Made by a program: the position numbers and the translations under genes
Source: Aureimonas sp. AU20
Lineage (GTDB): Bacteria; Pseudomonadota; Alphaproteobacteria; Rhizobiales; Rhizobiaceae
Direction: 5' to 3'
Length of the DNA: 64,000 bases
NCBI RefSeq assembly: GCF_001442755.1
Contig: NZ_CP006367.1
Location: 310,001 to 374,000 of the forward strand
Part shown: one piece after another, positions 9,155 to 18,240 of the stretch
Position numbering within the stretch: position 1 is the stretch's first letter
How the letters are laid out: each line of letters starts with the position of its first letter
The notes under the pieces: generated by a model
What the model saw: only the letters and a program-made list of their open reading frames with translations
The model's database searches: none
Told to the model about the DNA's origin: nothing

Positions 9155-9613
9155 TTACTCGGCAGAGGCCTTCTTCGCAACCTTGGCGGCTTCCTTGGCG
9201 GCGCGCTCGTCGGCGGCGACCGCGCGGGCGTCGTCGTTCAGCTTGCGGGCGCGCACGTTGGTGGCCTCGACGATACGGGCCGACTTACCGCGACGATCGC
9301 GCAGGTAGTAGAGCTTGGCGCGACGCACGCGGCCACGGCGCACGACCTCGACCGACTCCAGCTGCGGCGAGTAGACCGGGAAAACGCGCTCGACGCCTTC
9401 GCCGTAGGAGATCTTGCGGACGGTGAAGCTCTCCTGGAAGCCGGCGCCCGAACGCGCGATGCACACGCCTTCATAGGCCTGCACGCGGGTGCGGGTGCCT
9501 TCCGTGACGCGCACGTTGACGCGCAGCGTGTCACCCGGCGAGAAGGCCGGAAGCGTACGGATGGCGGCGATGCGGGCGGCTTCTTGGGCGTCGAGTTCAG
9601 CGATGATATTCAT
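9155..9613 (-). CDS. rplS: 50S ribosomal protein L19
   Basis: L19 lies at the 30S-50S interface and supports subunit bridging. The 152-residue product contains the diagnostic features [52 protein letters not shown] and [19 protein letters not shown] (shown here as separate family blocks). The C-terminus carries an Ala/Lys/Glu-rich extension common in alphaproteobacteria. The start ATG at 9613 has GAGG eight bases upstream; an in-frame ATG 14 codons upstream gives non-family residues. It has its own promoter (9698-9726) and terminator (9103-9128), so it is monocistronic here rather than joined to trmD-rimM. Confidence 0.97.
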   Translation of the reverse strand: MNIIAELDAQEAARIAAIRTLPAFSPGDTLRVNVRVTEGTRTRVQAYEGVCIARSGAGFQESFTVRKISYGEGVERVFPVYSPQLESVEVVRRGRVRRAKLYYLRDRRGKSARIVEATNVRARKLNDDARAVAADERAAKEAAKVAKKASAE

Positions 9614-9697
9614 GGCATTGGCCTCATCTTCGTTACATGCCGGTTGCCCGGTCATGGCCGTTTGAAACGGTCAAGTTTTTCTGAGGAAAACGAGGCG

Positions 9698-9726
9698 CCT
9701 ATAGCCGCTAAACGGCTTATTGTCTA
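9698..9726 (-). promoter_or_regulatory. Sigma-70-type promoter of rplS
   Basis: On the minus strand, TAGACA (complement of 9721-9726) and TATAGG (complement of 9698-9703) are separated by exactly 17 bases. The leader to the rplS start would be about 75 bases and contains a short palindrome CCGTTT-G-AAACGG at 9658-9670. Confidence 0.6.
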
Positions 9727-9809
9727 GGTGGACCGAACCATTTTGTCGCCCCCACTTGGTTCGGCGCGCGCCTCCGTGCCCCCTCTTTCCCGCGATCGGG
9801 CTCTCGCTT

Positions 9810-9970
9810 AGAGACTGTTTGACAACTCGGCGGAGGGCCGTGGGGTGATTTTTCGACGTTCGCGAGGCGCCAAACTTGAGTGATGCCGGCGGCATCGGCG
9901 AGGATTGGCAACGAAGCGACGGCGGAAAAGCGCCGACGGACCGACCCGACCGAGTTGTCAAACAGTCTCT
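9810..9970. repeat. Dispersed inverted-repeat element, copy A (161 bp)
   Basis: The ends are a perfect 21-bp inverted repeat (9810-9830 and 9950-9970; it begins AGAGACTGTTTGACAACT). Inside is a smaller palindrome, GATGCC-GGC-GGCATC, near 9881-9895, and a conserved core containing CGCGAGGCGCCAAACTTGAG. A related copy is at 43405-43641. A TA dinucleotide flanks both ends, as a TA-duplicating insertion would leave. It carries no ORF with protein-like features. It lies between the rplS promoter and the start of the TauE/SafE gene. Confidence 0.85.
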
Positions 9971-10013
9971 AGAAACCGCTTGTCCCGCCTCCTCTCCCCT
10001 TTCCGCGTGCGCC

Positions 10014-10775
10014 ATGTCCCTTCTCGAAGCCGTTCTCCTTTTCCTGTCCGGCTTCTTCGCGGGCGCGATCAACGCCGTGGCGGGCGGTGGCACGTTTCTG
10101 ACCTTCGGTGCCATGACGCTGGGCGGCGTTTCGCCGATCTCGGCCAATGCCACGTCCTCGATCGTGCAGTTCCCCGGCTATGTCACCTCGACGCTGGCCT
10201 ATTGGAGCGACATCAAGCGGATGTGGCGCGGCGCGCTCGTGCTCGCCCTCGTCTCGGTGCTCGGCTCGCTCGGCGGGGCGCTGATTCTCCTCTCGCTCGA
10301 CAATCCGCAGTTCCAAAGCCTCGTGCCCTGGCTGCTGGTGGCGGCCACCGCGCTGTTTGCCGCCGGCCCCTGGCTGACGCCACGGAGGCCGCATCAGGAG
10401 GACGCGCGGCAGGGCCGCAGCCTCGCCAGCCCCTTCCTCCAGTTCTTCACCGCGATCTATGGCGGCTTCTTCGGCGCGGGCATGGGCATCATGATGCTGG
10501 CGACGCTCGGGCTGACCGAAAGCGGCGACTATCACCGGCTGAACGCTCTGAAGAACATGCTGGCGACGGTGATCGCGCTGGTCGCCATCGCGGTGTTCGT
10601 TTCGGGCGGCGTGGTGGCCTGGCTGCATGCCGCTCTCATGGCGCCGGGCGTCGCGCTCGGCGGCTGGTGCGGCGTCTGGGCGGCGCGGCGCCTGCCGCAA
10701 GGCGTGGTGCGCGGCGTGGTGATCGCCGTCGGCCTCGCGCTCGCGGCCTACTACTTTCACCGCAACGCGTCGTGA
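10014..10775 (+). CDS. TauE/SafE (TSUP) family membrane permease
   Basis: This 253-residue protein has about eight membrane helices arranged as the two repeats typical of the TSUP family, with the signature GFFAGAINAVAGGGTFLTF in repeat one and FFTAIYGGFFGAGMGIMM in repeat two. Family members export or import sulfite, sulfoacetate or related organosulfur anions; the substrate here is open. The ATG at 10014 was chosen because the first helix begins just after it, and the open frame upstream runs into the inverted-repeat element at 9810-9970. That element may carry or displace its promoter. Confidence 0.88.
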   Translation: MSLLEAVLLFLSGFFAGAINAVAGGGTFLTFGAMTLGGVSPISANATSSIVQFPGYVTSTLAYWSDIKRMWRGALVLALVSVLGSLGGALILLSLDNPQFQSLVPWLLVAATALFAAGPWLTPRRPHQEDARQGRSLASPFLQFFTAIYGGFFGAGMGIMMLATLGLTESGDYHRLNALKNMLATVIALVAIAVFVSGGVVAWLHAALMAPGVALGGWCGVWAARRLPQGVVRGVVIAVGLALAAYYFHRNAS

Positions 10776-10869
10776 GCGCCTCAGCGCCATGTGGCAAACC
10801 CGCTGCTGACAGAAACTGACAGCAGCCGGGCGTAGACCCTGCCTCGTCAAACCGACGAGGAATTTTCCC

Positions 10870-11244
10870 ATGCTGACCGCCTCCAACATCCTTCTCTATG
10901 TCGCCGATCCGGCCGCGAGCGCCGCCTTCTACGAGCGCCTGCTCGGCCGGGCGCCGGTGGAACTCAGCCCAACCTTCGCGCTCCTGCCGCTCACCTCCGG
11001 TCTCATGCTGGGTCTGTGGAAGCGGGGCGGCGTCGAGCCCGCGCCCGAAAGCGCGCCGGGCGGGGCGGAGATCGGCTTCAAGCTCGCGGACAACGCGGCG
11101 GTGGACGCCGCCTTCGCCGAGTGGCGGGACAAGGGCGCCGAGATCGCCCTGCCGCCCACCGATCTCGACTTCGGCCGATCCTTCGTGGCGCTCGACCCCG
11201 ACGGGCATCGCCTGCGCCTCTACGCGCTCGGCGAGGAGATGTAA
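10870..11244 (+). CDS. VOC (glyoxalase/bleomycin resistance) superfamily protein
   Basis: A small protein of 124 residues with one vicinal-oxygen-chelate domain made of two beta-alpha-beta-beta-beta units: ILLYVADPAASAAFYERLLGR begins the first and DPDGHRLRLYALGEEM ends the second. Members bind a divalent metal and act on varied small molecules, or bind toxins without catalysis. The conserved N-terminal metal histidine is not obvious (Asn/Leu occupy that strand), so a binding role is as likely as an enzyme. GAGG lies upstream of the ATG. It stands alone between the TSUP permease and dapF. Confidence 0.8.
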   Translation: MLTASNILLYVADPAASAAFYERLLGRAPVELSPTFALLPLTSGLMLGLWKRGGVEPAPESAPGGAEIGFKLADNAAVDAAFAEWRDKGAEIALPPTDLDFGRSFVALDPDGHRLRLYALGEEM

Positions 11245-11275
11245 GGCGCGCGGGAGTTCGTGGGGGAACTGGCCG

Positions 11276-11300
11276 CCCGCCCCGGCGAGGCCGGGGCGGG
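11276..11300 (+). terminator. Strong GC hairpin after the VOC gene
   Basis: CCCGCCCCGGC (11276-11286) pairs perfectly with GCCGGGGCGGG (11290-11300) over a 3-base loop. It lies 32 bases past the stop codon. There is no T tract, so it may be a Rho-assisted end or a 3' stabiliser rather than a classic terminator. Confidence 0.4.
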
Positions 11301-11366
11301 TAGCATTGGCCCGGCGTTCTTGCCATATAGGCGAAAAACGCCGCTCCGCTCCGGTTCCAAGACGCC

Positions 11367-12257
11367 ATGGCCTATTCGATTCCCTTCGCCCGCATGAACG
11401 GGCTCGGCAACGAGATCCTCGTCGCGGACCTGCGCGGGCAATCGGCGCGCATCACGCCCGAAGCCGCGCGCGCGCTGGCCGCGCGGGCGGAAACGCATTT
11501 CGACCAGATCATGGCGATCCACGATCCCATATCCGCCGGCACCTTCGCCTATGTCCGTATCCTCAACTCTGATGGCACGGAAGCGGGCGCCTGCGGCAAC
11601 GGCACGCGCTGCGTGGTGCAGGCGCTCAGCGCGGAGACCGGGCAGCGCGACTTCCTGTTCGAGACCAAGGCGGGGCTGATCGAAGCCTTCGAGCGCGAGG
11701 ACGGGCTGCTCACCGTCGACATGGGCAAGCCGCGCTTCGACTGGCAGTCGATCCCGCTTTCGGAGGAGTTCGCCGACACGCGGGCCATCGAATTGCAGAT
11801 CGGGCCGATCGACGCGCCGATCCTTCATTCGCCCTCCGTCGCCTCCATGGGCAATCCGCACGCGATCTTCTGGGTGAAGGACGATGTCTGGTCCTACGCG
11901 CTCGACCGGTTCGGGCCGATTCTGGAGCACCATCCGCTGTTTCCAGACCGCGCCAACATCTCCCTCGCGGAGGTGACCGGCCCGGAATCCCTGCGCATCC
12001 GCACCTGGGAGCGCGGCGCGGGGCTGACGCGCGCCTGCGGCTCGGCGGCCTGCGCGGCCGCCGTCTCGGCCGCGCGCACCGGCCGCACCGGGCGCGGCGT
12101 CACCGTCACCGTGCCCGGCGGCGATCTCCGGATCGAGTGGCGGAGCGACGACCACGTTCTGATGACCGGCCCGGCGGAATGGGAATGGAGCGGCACGCTC
12201 GACCCCGCGACGGGCGCCTTCGCCCGCGACGAGGCGCCCGCCGAGGTGATGCCATGA
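11367..12257 (+). CDS. dapF: Diaminopimelate epimerase
   Basis: DapF converts LL- to meso-diaminopimelate for lysine and peptidoglycan synthesis without a cofactor. The 296-residue product has both catalytic cysteines: Cys76 in GACGNGTRC and Cys224 in TRACGSAAC. The N-terminal [15 protein letters not shown] and GNPHAIFWV motifs are also present. It is followed by mtaB with a 4-base ATGA overlap, so the two are co-translated. A dapF-mtaB-ftsY order is conserved across Hyphomicrobiales. Confidence 0.97.
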   Translation: MAYSIPFARMNGLGNEILVADLRGQSARITPEAARALAARAETHFDQIMAIHDPISAGTFAYVRILNSDGTEAGACGNGTRCVVQALSAETGQRDFLFETKAGLIEAFEREDGLLTVDMGKPRFDWQSIPLSEEFADTRAIELQIGPIDAPILHSPSVASMGNPHAIFWVKDDVWSYALDRFGPILEHHPLFPDRANISLAEVTGPESLRIRTWERGAGLTRACGSAACAAAVSAARTGRTGRGVTVTVPGGDLRIEWRSDDHVLMTGPAEWEWSGTLDPATGAFARDEAPAEVMP

Positions 12258-13582
12258 GCGGCGGCGAAAAGCCGAGCCTCGATATGACGGGCGGCGGGAT
12301 CGAGGTCATTTCCTTCGGCTGCCGGCTCAACACGTTCGAGGCGGAGGTAATGAAGCGCGAGGCGGGCGCGGCAGGGCTCGGCGCGGACGGCCAGCCGGCC
12401 ATCATCATCAACACCTGCGCCGTCACCGCCGAGGCCGTGCGCCAGGCGCGCCAGAGCGTGCGCCGCGCCCGGCGCGACAATCCGAACGCGCGCATCGTCG
12501 TCACCGGCTGCGCCGCGCAGACGCAAGGGGCAAGCTTCGCCGCCATGGCGGAAGTCGATGCCGTGATCGGCAACGAGGAAAAGCTTCGCGCCGAGAGCTA
12601 CCGCGCCCTGCCTGATTTCGGCGTCGCGGCGGCGGAGAAGATCCGCGTCAACGACATCATGAGCGTGCGCGAGACGGCGGGCCACATGGTGGACGCGATC
12701 GAGGGCCGGGCCCGCGCCATCGTCCAGGTCCAGAACGGCTGCGACCATCGCTGCACCTTCTGCATCATCCCCTTCGGCCGGGGCAATTCGCGCTCCGTGC
12801 CCATGGGCGCGGCGGTGGAACAGGTGAAGCGCCTCGTCGGCAACGGCTATGGCGAGGTGGTTCTGTCGGGCGTCGACATGACGAGCTGGGGCGCCGACCT
12901 GCCGGGGAACCCACGCCTCGGCACGCTGGTCCAGAGCCTGCTTCGCCATGTGCCGGACCTTCAGCGCCTGCGCCTGTCCTCGATCGATTCAGTGGAGGCC
13001 GACGAGGCGCTGGTGGAGGCGATCGCCTGCGAGCCGCGCGTCATGCCGCATCTGCACCTGTCGCTGCAGGCCGGCGACAACATGATCCTGAAGCGCATGA
13101 AGCGCCGCCATTCGCGGGAAGACTCCATCCGCTTCTGCCACGAGCTGCGCCAAGCGCGGCCCGACATGGTCTTCGGCGCCGATCTCATCGCCGGTTTTCC
13201 GACCGAGACGGACGCGATGTTCGAGAACACGCTGGCTCTCGTGGAGGAATGCGGCCTCACCCATCTCCACGTCTTCCCCTTCTCGCCGCGCGAGGGAACG
13301 CCCGCCGCGCGGATGCCGCAGCTGCCCAAAGCCGTCGGCAAGGCGCGCGCCGCCCGGCTGCGCGCGGCGGGGGACGCGGCCTATCGCCGGCACCTCCAGC
13401 GCTCGGTCGGACGCCCGGCGCGGGTGCTGATCGAGCGCGAGGGATTGGGCCGCACGGAAGACTTCACCGTGACCGAACTGCACAGCGGCCTCCCCGGCGA
13501 GGTCGTGGACGCTACCATTACAGGCGAGACGGGCGAGCGCCTGCTCGCCGTCCCCTCCTCGGCCGCCCGCGCGGCGGCCTGA
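12254..13582 (+). CDS. mtaB: tRNA (t6A37)-C2 methylthiotransferase
   Basis: This radical-SAM enzyme adds a methylthio group to N6-threonylcarbamoyladenosine at position 37 of ANN-decoding tRNAs. The 442-residue product has the N-terminal MTTase [4Fe-4S] domain ([31 protein letters not shown]), the radical-SAM CxxxCxxC cluster at Cys163, Cys167 and Cys170, and a C-terminal TRAM-like segment ([17 protein letters not shown]). The absence of a MiaB-type signature and the length support MtaB. The start at 12254 overlaps the dapF stop by 4 bases; the frame is open further upstream but only as a shadow of dapF. Confidence 0.93.
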   Translation: MSGGEKPSLDMTGGGIEVISFGCRLNTFEAEVMKREAGAAGLGADGQPAIIINTCAVTAEAVRQARQSVRRARRDNPNARIVVTGCAAQTQGASFAAMAEVDAVIGNEEKLRAESYRALPDFGVAAAEKIRVNDIMSVRETAGHMVDAIEGRARAIVQVQNGCDHRCTFCIIPFGRGNSRSVPMGAAVEQVKRLVGNGYGEVVLSGVDMTSWGADLPGNPRLGTLVQSLLRHVPDLQRLRLSSIDSVEADEALVEAIACEPRVMPHLHLSLQAGDNMILKRMKRRHSREDSIRFCHELRQARPDMVFGADLIAGFPTETDAMFENTLALVEECGLTHLHVFPFSPREGTPAARMPQLPKAVGKARAARLRAAGDAAYRRHLQRSVGRPARVLIEREGLGRTEDFTVTELHSGLPGEVVDATITGETGERLLAVPSSAARAAA

Positions 13583-13604
13583 CATCGATCGGACTCCAAG
13601 CATC

Positions 13605-15634
13605 ATGGCCGAGAACAAGGGTTTTTTCCGTCGTCTCTTCTCCTTCGGAGCGAAGGAGGAGGATCGCACCCAGCATGAGGGCGGCCTTGCCCGCACGCAG
13701 GACACGACCGCCGCACGGCCGGACGCGACGGCGCCCGAGATTCATCAGCCCGCCGCCGCTTCCACCGACACGGACGCCGAAGCCGGCGCCTCCGCCGCCG
13801 AGCCGGCGGGCGGCGGCATCACGCCGCTGGTCAGCCGCGATGACGACGCCTCCGGCGTCGCGGCTGAAAAAAAAACTCCGTAACTGACCGGGAAGAGGGT
13901 CCGGCCCCCATCGAGGCCGGCCTCGTCTCGCCCGCCGATCACGCTGAGGCGCCTGCTCGCCTGATCGAGATGCCGACATCCGAAGCTCGGGCCGAAACCG
14001 AAGCGCGCGCCTTCGAGCCGCCGCAGGCCCCGGTCGAGCCGGTCGCCCCCGCTGCTTCCGTCGCCTTCGAACCTCCGACCATCCGCACGGTCGAGCCCGA
14101 GCCGGCTCCCGCGCCTGCCGCCATCGAGTCGCCCGCCCCCGTCTCTTCCCACGCCGTCGACGCCCCGGACGCGCCGAGCGAGTCGCTCGCCTTCCTCGAC
14201 GAAGCCCGCCCGCCGGCCGCCGAGCCGGAGGCCGACTTCTCCTGGCTCGAAGGCGACCGCGACCCATCTGACGATGCCGACGCCGAGATCGAGCCCGCCG
14301 CGCTGGACCCGGCCGAGGCGGCGATCCTGGCCGGAGACGGCGGCACGGTGGCCGAGGCGCAGCCGCCCGTCGATCCGCTGGCGCCGATCGAGGCCCTGCC
14401 GCCCGCCGAAACTCTGCCCCTTTCCGAGACCGCGCCCCTTTCCGAGATCGACAGCGAGGAAACGCACGACGAGTTCGCCTGGCTCGACGCCCCGCTGCCG
14501 CCCGAGGAGCCGGAAGACACGGCCACTCCGTCCGCCGGCGGTTCCGACGCGCCGGATCGCGCCGATGTCGCCCTGGCGCCGGGCGTCGGCGCGCTGGGCG
14601 GCATCGCCGCTTCGCCGCTCTCGCCCGCGCGCCAGGCGACCGATGGCGAAGGCTGGGCGCTGCGCGAACGCGAGCGCGGCCCCGATCTCGGAGCCCCGCC
14701 CGAATCCCGCAAGCCCTTCTTCCAGCGGCTGCGCGAAGGTCTCGCCCGCTCCTCCTCGCAGCTTTCCGGGCAGATCACCGCGCTTTTCACCAAGCGCCGG
14801 CTGGACGAGCAGACGCTGCAGGAGTTCGAGGACGTCCTGATCCAGGCCGATCTCGGCGTCGAGACCGCGATGCGCATCACCGACCGCCTGTCGGACGGGC
14901 GCTTTGGCAAGGAAATCTCCGGCGAGGCCGTGCGCCAGATCCTGGCCGACGAGGTGGAGCGCGTGCTCGCCCCCGTCGCCAAGCCGCTGGAACTCGACCT
15001 CGAGGTGAAGCCGCATGTCATTCTCGTGGTCGGCGTCAACGGCACGGGCAAGACCACGACGATCGGCAAGCTCGCGGCGAAACTCACGCGCGGCGGGCTG
15101 ACCGTGACGCTCGGCGCGGGCGACACGTTCCGCGCGGCGGCGGTGGAACAGCTCAAGATCTGGGGCGAGCGCACCGGCTCCACCGTCGTCTCCAAGCCGA
15201 TCGGCGCGGACGCGGCGGGCCTTGCCTTCGAGGCCTATGACGAGGCGGTCGCCAACGGTTCGGACGTGCTCATCATCGACACGGCGGGCCGGCTGCAGAA
15301 CCGGACCGAGCTGATGGACGAGCTCGCCAAGATCGTGCGCGTCCTCCAGAAGCGCGACCCCGACGCGCCGCACACCGTGCTCCAGACGCTGGACGCCACG
15401 ACCGGGCAGAACGCGCTGAACCAGGTCGAGATCTTCCGCAACGTGGCGGGCGTCAACGGCCTCGTCATGACCAAGCTCGACGGCACGGCGCGCGGCGGCA
15501 TCCTCGTCGCCATCGCGGCCAAGCACAAGCTGCCGGTCTTCTTCGTCGGCGTCGGCGAGGGGGTGGACGATCTCGAGCCCTTCAAGGCGCGCGACTTCGC
15601 CGACGCCATTGCCGGGCGCGCCGGCACCGCCTGA
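13605..15634 (+). CDS. ftsY: Signal recognition particle receptor FtsY, with a -1 frame break at an A9 run
   Basis: FtsY is the membrane-bound SRP receptor GTPase that docks ribosome-SRP complexes at the Sec translocon. The N-terminus (MAENKGFFRRLFSFGAKEE, a basic amphipathic membrane-targeting helix) is in one frame, which stops at 13881-13883. The NG domain lies in the -1 frame, where an ATG occurs at 13970. The frames join at nine consecutive A bases (13867-13875), and the -1 frame is open from there, reading E-K-K-N-S-V-T-D into an acidic Pro/Ala/Glu-rich A domain. The joined product would be about 676 residues. The NG domain is complete: GVNGTGKTTTIGKLA, DTFRAAAVEQL, DTAGR, TKLDGTARGG. 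Either a base is missing from the assembly or slippage restores the frame; the ATG at 13970 could also start a shorter form. Confidence 0.93.
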
Positions 15635-15682
15635 ATTTCGCCGCCTCGCCGCCCGACACCATCCCCGAAAGGGAACCGCTCG

Positions 15683-16366
15683 ATGTCCTCCGATCCCATC
15701 CTCGAAAAAGCCCCGAACACGCCGGGGCGGCGCGAGATGAACCCGCTCGTCAAGTTCGCGCTCGAACTCGGGCCGCTCGTCGTCTTCTTCTTCGCCAACA
15801 ATCGGGGCGAGGCGATCGTGCGCGCTTTTCCCGCGCTTGGCGAACTCGGCGGCCCGCTCTTCGTCGCCACCGCACTGTTCATGGCGGCGACGCTGATCGC
15901 GCTTCTCGTCTCCTGGATCATGGTGCGCACCCTGCCGATCATGCCCATCGTATCGGGCGCGGTGGTGCTGGTCTTCGGCTCGCTGACGCTCTGGCTGCAG
16001 GACGAGGTCTTCATCAAGATGAAGCCGACCATCGTCAACGCGCTGTTCGCCGCCGTGCTGCTCGGCGGCCTGTTCTTCGGCAAGTCGCTGCTTGGCTATG
16101 TCTTCGATCAGGCCTTCAAGCTCGACGACGAGGGCTGGCGCAAGCTGACGCTGCGCTGGGGCCTGTTCTTCGTCTTCCTCGCCATTCTCAACGAGGTGGT
16201 CTGGCGTGGCGCAGAAAGGTATTATGGAAAAGGCCCAAGCGCAGATGATTTCTGGGTCGCTTTCAAGGTCTGGGGGACGATGCCCATCACCATGATCTTT
16301 ATGGTTTTCCAATTTCCGCTTTTGAAACGCCACGCGACCGAACCGCTCTTCGACAAGAAACCGTGA
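15683..16366 (+). CDS. yciB: Inner membrane-spanning protein YciB / septation protein A
   Basis: This polytopic inner-membrane protein of 227 residues with five to six helices is needed for normal envelope and septum integrity; older annotations call it IspZ. Family marks include [19 protein letters not shown] near the N-terminus, [23 protein letters not shown] in the middle, and LNEVVWR followed by [18 protein letters not shown] near the end. It has a GGGAA ribosome site nine bases before the ATG. It lies 48 bases after ftsY and is probably in the same transcript, a conserved alphaproteobacterial neighbour pair. Confidence 0.93.
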   Translation: MSSDPILEKAPNTPGRREMNPLVKFALELGPLVVFFFANNRGEAIVRAFPALGELGGPLFVATALFMAATLIALLVSWIMVRTLPIMPIVSGAVVLVFGSLTLWLQDEVFIKMKPTIVNALFAAVLLGGLFFGKSLLGYVFDQAFKLDDEGWRKLTLRWGLFFVFLAILNEVVWRGAERYYGKGPSADDFWVAFKVWGTMPITMIFMVFQFPLLKRHATEPLFDKKP

Positions 16367-16448
16367 TCGCGCGCCGGGCCACCAGTGGTTGGCCCGGCCC
16401 CCGCCCCGTCCCAAATGGAGGCTCCAGGCCCATTTGGAGACACGCGGC

Positions 16449-17312
16449 ATGATCGACGCACAGAAGCTTCTCGACCAGTTTCTCGGCACCGGGCGCGGCG
16501 CGCAGGGCGGCGGAGCTTTTCCCACCGGCGGTACGGGCCGCGCCTCCACGGGCGAAACCTTGCAGGACGGCCTCGGCAAGCTCCTGTCCGGCGCGCTGGG
16601 CGGCACGGGCGCGCGCTCGGGCGGCGGCATCGGCGATCTCGCCGCCAGCGTGCTTTCGGGCGGCCGGGGCAGCGGCGGCTTCGCCGGCAAGGCGATCGGC
16701 GGCGCGTTGGCCGGCGGCCTCGTCTCGCAGTTGCTGCGACGCGGCGGCGGCAAGGGCATGAAGAGCTTCGGCGGCTCGGCCGTGAAGCTCGGCGGCCTCG
16801 CCCTGATCGCGGGCCTCGGTTACAAGGCCTATACGAACTGGCAGGCGCAGAACCAGGCGAGCCTCGCCGCCGGCCAGGCCGGGCCGATCCGCCCCATCGC
16901 GCCCAGCGAAATCCCCGAGACCAGCAATCCCAGCTTCCATCCGACCGGTTCGGAAGCGCAGGACCGCGCCCAGCTTCTGCTCTCCGCCATGATCGCGGCG
17001 GCCAAGGCCGACGGCACGATCGACGCGGAGGAAGAGCGCCGCATCTTCGGCCGGCTGGAAGATCTCGATCTCGACGCCGAGGAGAAGCGCCTGCTCATGC
17101 AGGAAATTCACCAGCCGCTCTCGGTGGACGAGTTGGTGCGCCGTGCCCCGTCGCAGGAAGCGGCGGTCGAGGTCTACACGGCCTCGCTGCTCGCGATCGA
17201 CCCAGACCTGCCGGCCGAGCGCGCCTATCTCGACCTTCTCGCCGCCCGGCTCAATCTCCCCGCCGAACTCGTCGCCGAAATCCGGCGCACGGCCGAAGAC
17301 GCCAGCGCCTGA
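16449..17312 (+). CDS. DUF533 / TerB-like protein
   Basis: The product (287 residues) matches the YebE/DUF533 type. It has a Gly-rich, low-complexity N-terminal half (about residues 18-100), a hydrophobic segment at about 105-125 (VKLGGLALIAGLGYKAY), and a C-terminal all-helical TerB-like domain from about residue 165 (AQLLLSAMIAAAKADGTIDAEEE). TerB-like domains bind metal or partners in stress and membrane-linked complexes; no enzyme activity is known. The ATG at 16449 gives the family N-terminus MIDAQKLLDQFLG. A CCAAATGG/CCATTTGG inverted repeat at 16411-16437 precedes it in the leader. Confidence 0.8.
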   Translation: MIDAQKLLDQFLGTGRGAQGGGAFPTGGTGRASTGETLQDGLGKLLSGALGGTGARSGGGIGDLAASVLSGGRGSGGFAGKAIGGALAGGLVSQLLRRGGGKGMKSFGGSAVKLGGLALIAGLGYKAYTNWQAQNQASLAAGQAGPIRPIAPSEIPETSNPSFHPTGSEAQDRAQLLLSAMIAAAKADGTIDAEEERRIFGRLEDLDLDAEEKRLLMQEIHQPLSVDELVRRAPSQEAAVEVYTASLLAIDPDLPAERAYLDLLAARLNLPAELVAEIRRTAEDASA

Positions 17313-17360
17313 GCACTAGCAGGCAGCACGACATTCGACATCAAGCCCTGAGCGGCCAGC

Positions 17361-17410
17361 CGCTTGGGGCATTTCGCCCCAGGATTTGCGACGCTGCATT
17401 TTTAGCGTCG
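17361..17410 (+). terminator. Two hairpins after the TerB-like gene
   Basis: TGGGGC-ATTTC-GCCCCA (17365-17381) is followed by CGACGCT (17389-17395) pairing with AGCGTCG (17404-17410) around a T-rich loop. They probably end the dapF-to-TerB transcript, although neither has a T tract after the stem. Confidence 0.45.
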
Positions 17411-17489
17411 GATGCGAGGGGATACCCTACCCGTTTGGGCCGATGCATCTCGCCAAGCAGCCTCTGCCGGCGCCCAACCTCTTAACAAA

Positions 17490-17505
17490 AGTTTCACGTG
17501 AAACA
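17490..17505. other. parS-type ParB binding site 1
   Basis: AGTTTCACGTGAAACA matches the widely conserved parS palindrome TGTTTCACGTGAAACA at 15 of 16 positions. It lies in the gap between the convergent TerB-like and Nudix genes, where a centromere site would not interrupt coding. Confidence 0.8.
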
Positions 17506-17670
17506 GGGCGGCTCAGGGCGCCTGACGTATCCTCCGAGGGGATGACCAAAGGGATTCTGTTCGGTGGCGAAGCGGGGCTGTCATAATGCTCCGTGCCTGA
17601 GCCCAACATCCGCGACAAAGTTCCCAGCGAGAAGACCGGCCGACTGATCCCGCGAGGTCCTGCGGCGGCT

Positions 17671-18240
17671 CTAAAGCGACTCGTCGCCCATCATCCGCCC
17701 GTCCGGCATTTGTTCGCCTGTCTCGCCGTCCGGATTGCCGAATGGCACGGGCGACGCGCCGGCTTCCGCCTCGGCATCGTGGCGCAGAGCCCAGTGGACG
17801 GAGGGAAAGGCCAACTCGTCCCAGGGAATGTCTTCGGGGCGAACGAGCTTGAGTTCCAGGCTTTCCGGCCCCGCCGCCAAGGCGGGATCGACGAGCCGCG
17901 CGCGGTAGATCAGCTGCACCTGGCTGATGCGCGGTACGGAATAGACCGCGAGCAGGCGCGAAATGGCGATGCGCGCGCCGGCCTCTTCGAACGCCTCGCG
18001 CCGGGCGCCGGCATCGGGCGTCTCGTTCAGTTCGAGATAGCCGGCCGGAATGGTCCACCGCCCGCGTCCCGGCTCGATCGCGCGTCGGCACAGGAGAATG
18101 CGGTCCTCGAACCGCACCACCGACCCCACCACGATCTTCGGATTTTCATAGGCGACGAAGCCGCAATGGTCGCAGACGCGGCGCGGCAGCGAATCGTCTT
18201 CGGGCGTGCGGAGCGAGAAGGAAGGCGCGAGATCGGTCAT
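17671..18240 (-). CDS. Nudix hydrolase with zinc-ribbon N-terminus
   Basis: The 189-residue product starts with a CxxC zinc-ribbon half-motif (RRVCDHCGFVAYENPKIVVG), followed by a Nudix domain. Its box is complete: G-YLELNE-TPDAGARREAFEEAGARI fits G-x5-E-x7-REUxEExGU. Such COG1051-type enzymes cleave nucleoside diphosphates linked to other groups, and NADH- or ADP-ribose-type substrates are common. The start is uncertain: ATG at 18240 has no good ribosome site, and an in-frame ATG at 18276 adds 12 residues. It stands alone. Confidence 0.86.
   Translation of the reverse strand: MTDLAPSFSLRTPEDDSLPRRVCDHCGFVAYENPKIVVGSVVRFEDRILLCRRAIEPGRGRWTIPAGYLELNETPDAGARREAFEEAGARIAISRLLAVYSVPRISQVQLIYRARLVDPALAAGPESLELKLVRPEDIPWDELAFPSVHWALRHDAEAEAGASPVPFGNPDGETGEQMPDGRMMGDESL

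Noticed and set aside
9671..10153. A 160-codon minus-strand frame, and similar peptides near 43269-43632
   Set aside because: The shared peptide segment (ITQVWRLA) arises from the dispersed inverted-repeat element being read as protein in both places; no ribosome site or homology suggests a real gene.
13745..16759. A 1004-codon open frame on the minus strand across ftsY and yciB
   Set aside because: It is antisense to ftsY, yciB and the TerB-like gene, which have clear family motifs. Its product is Arg/Gly/Asp-biased with no domain. It is open only because of high GC codon bias.
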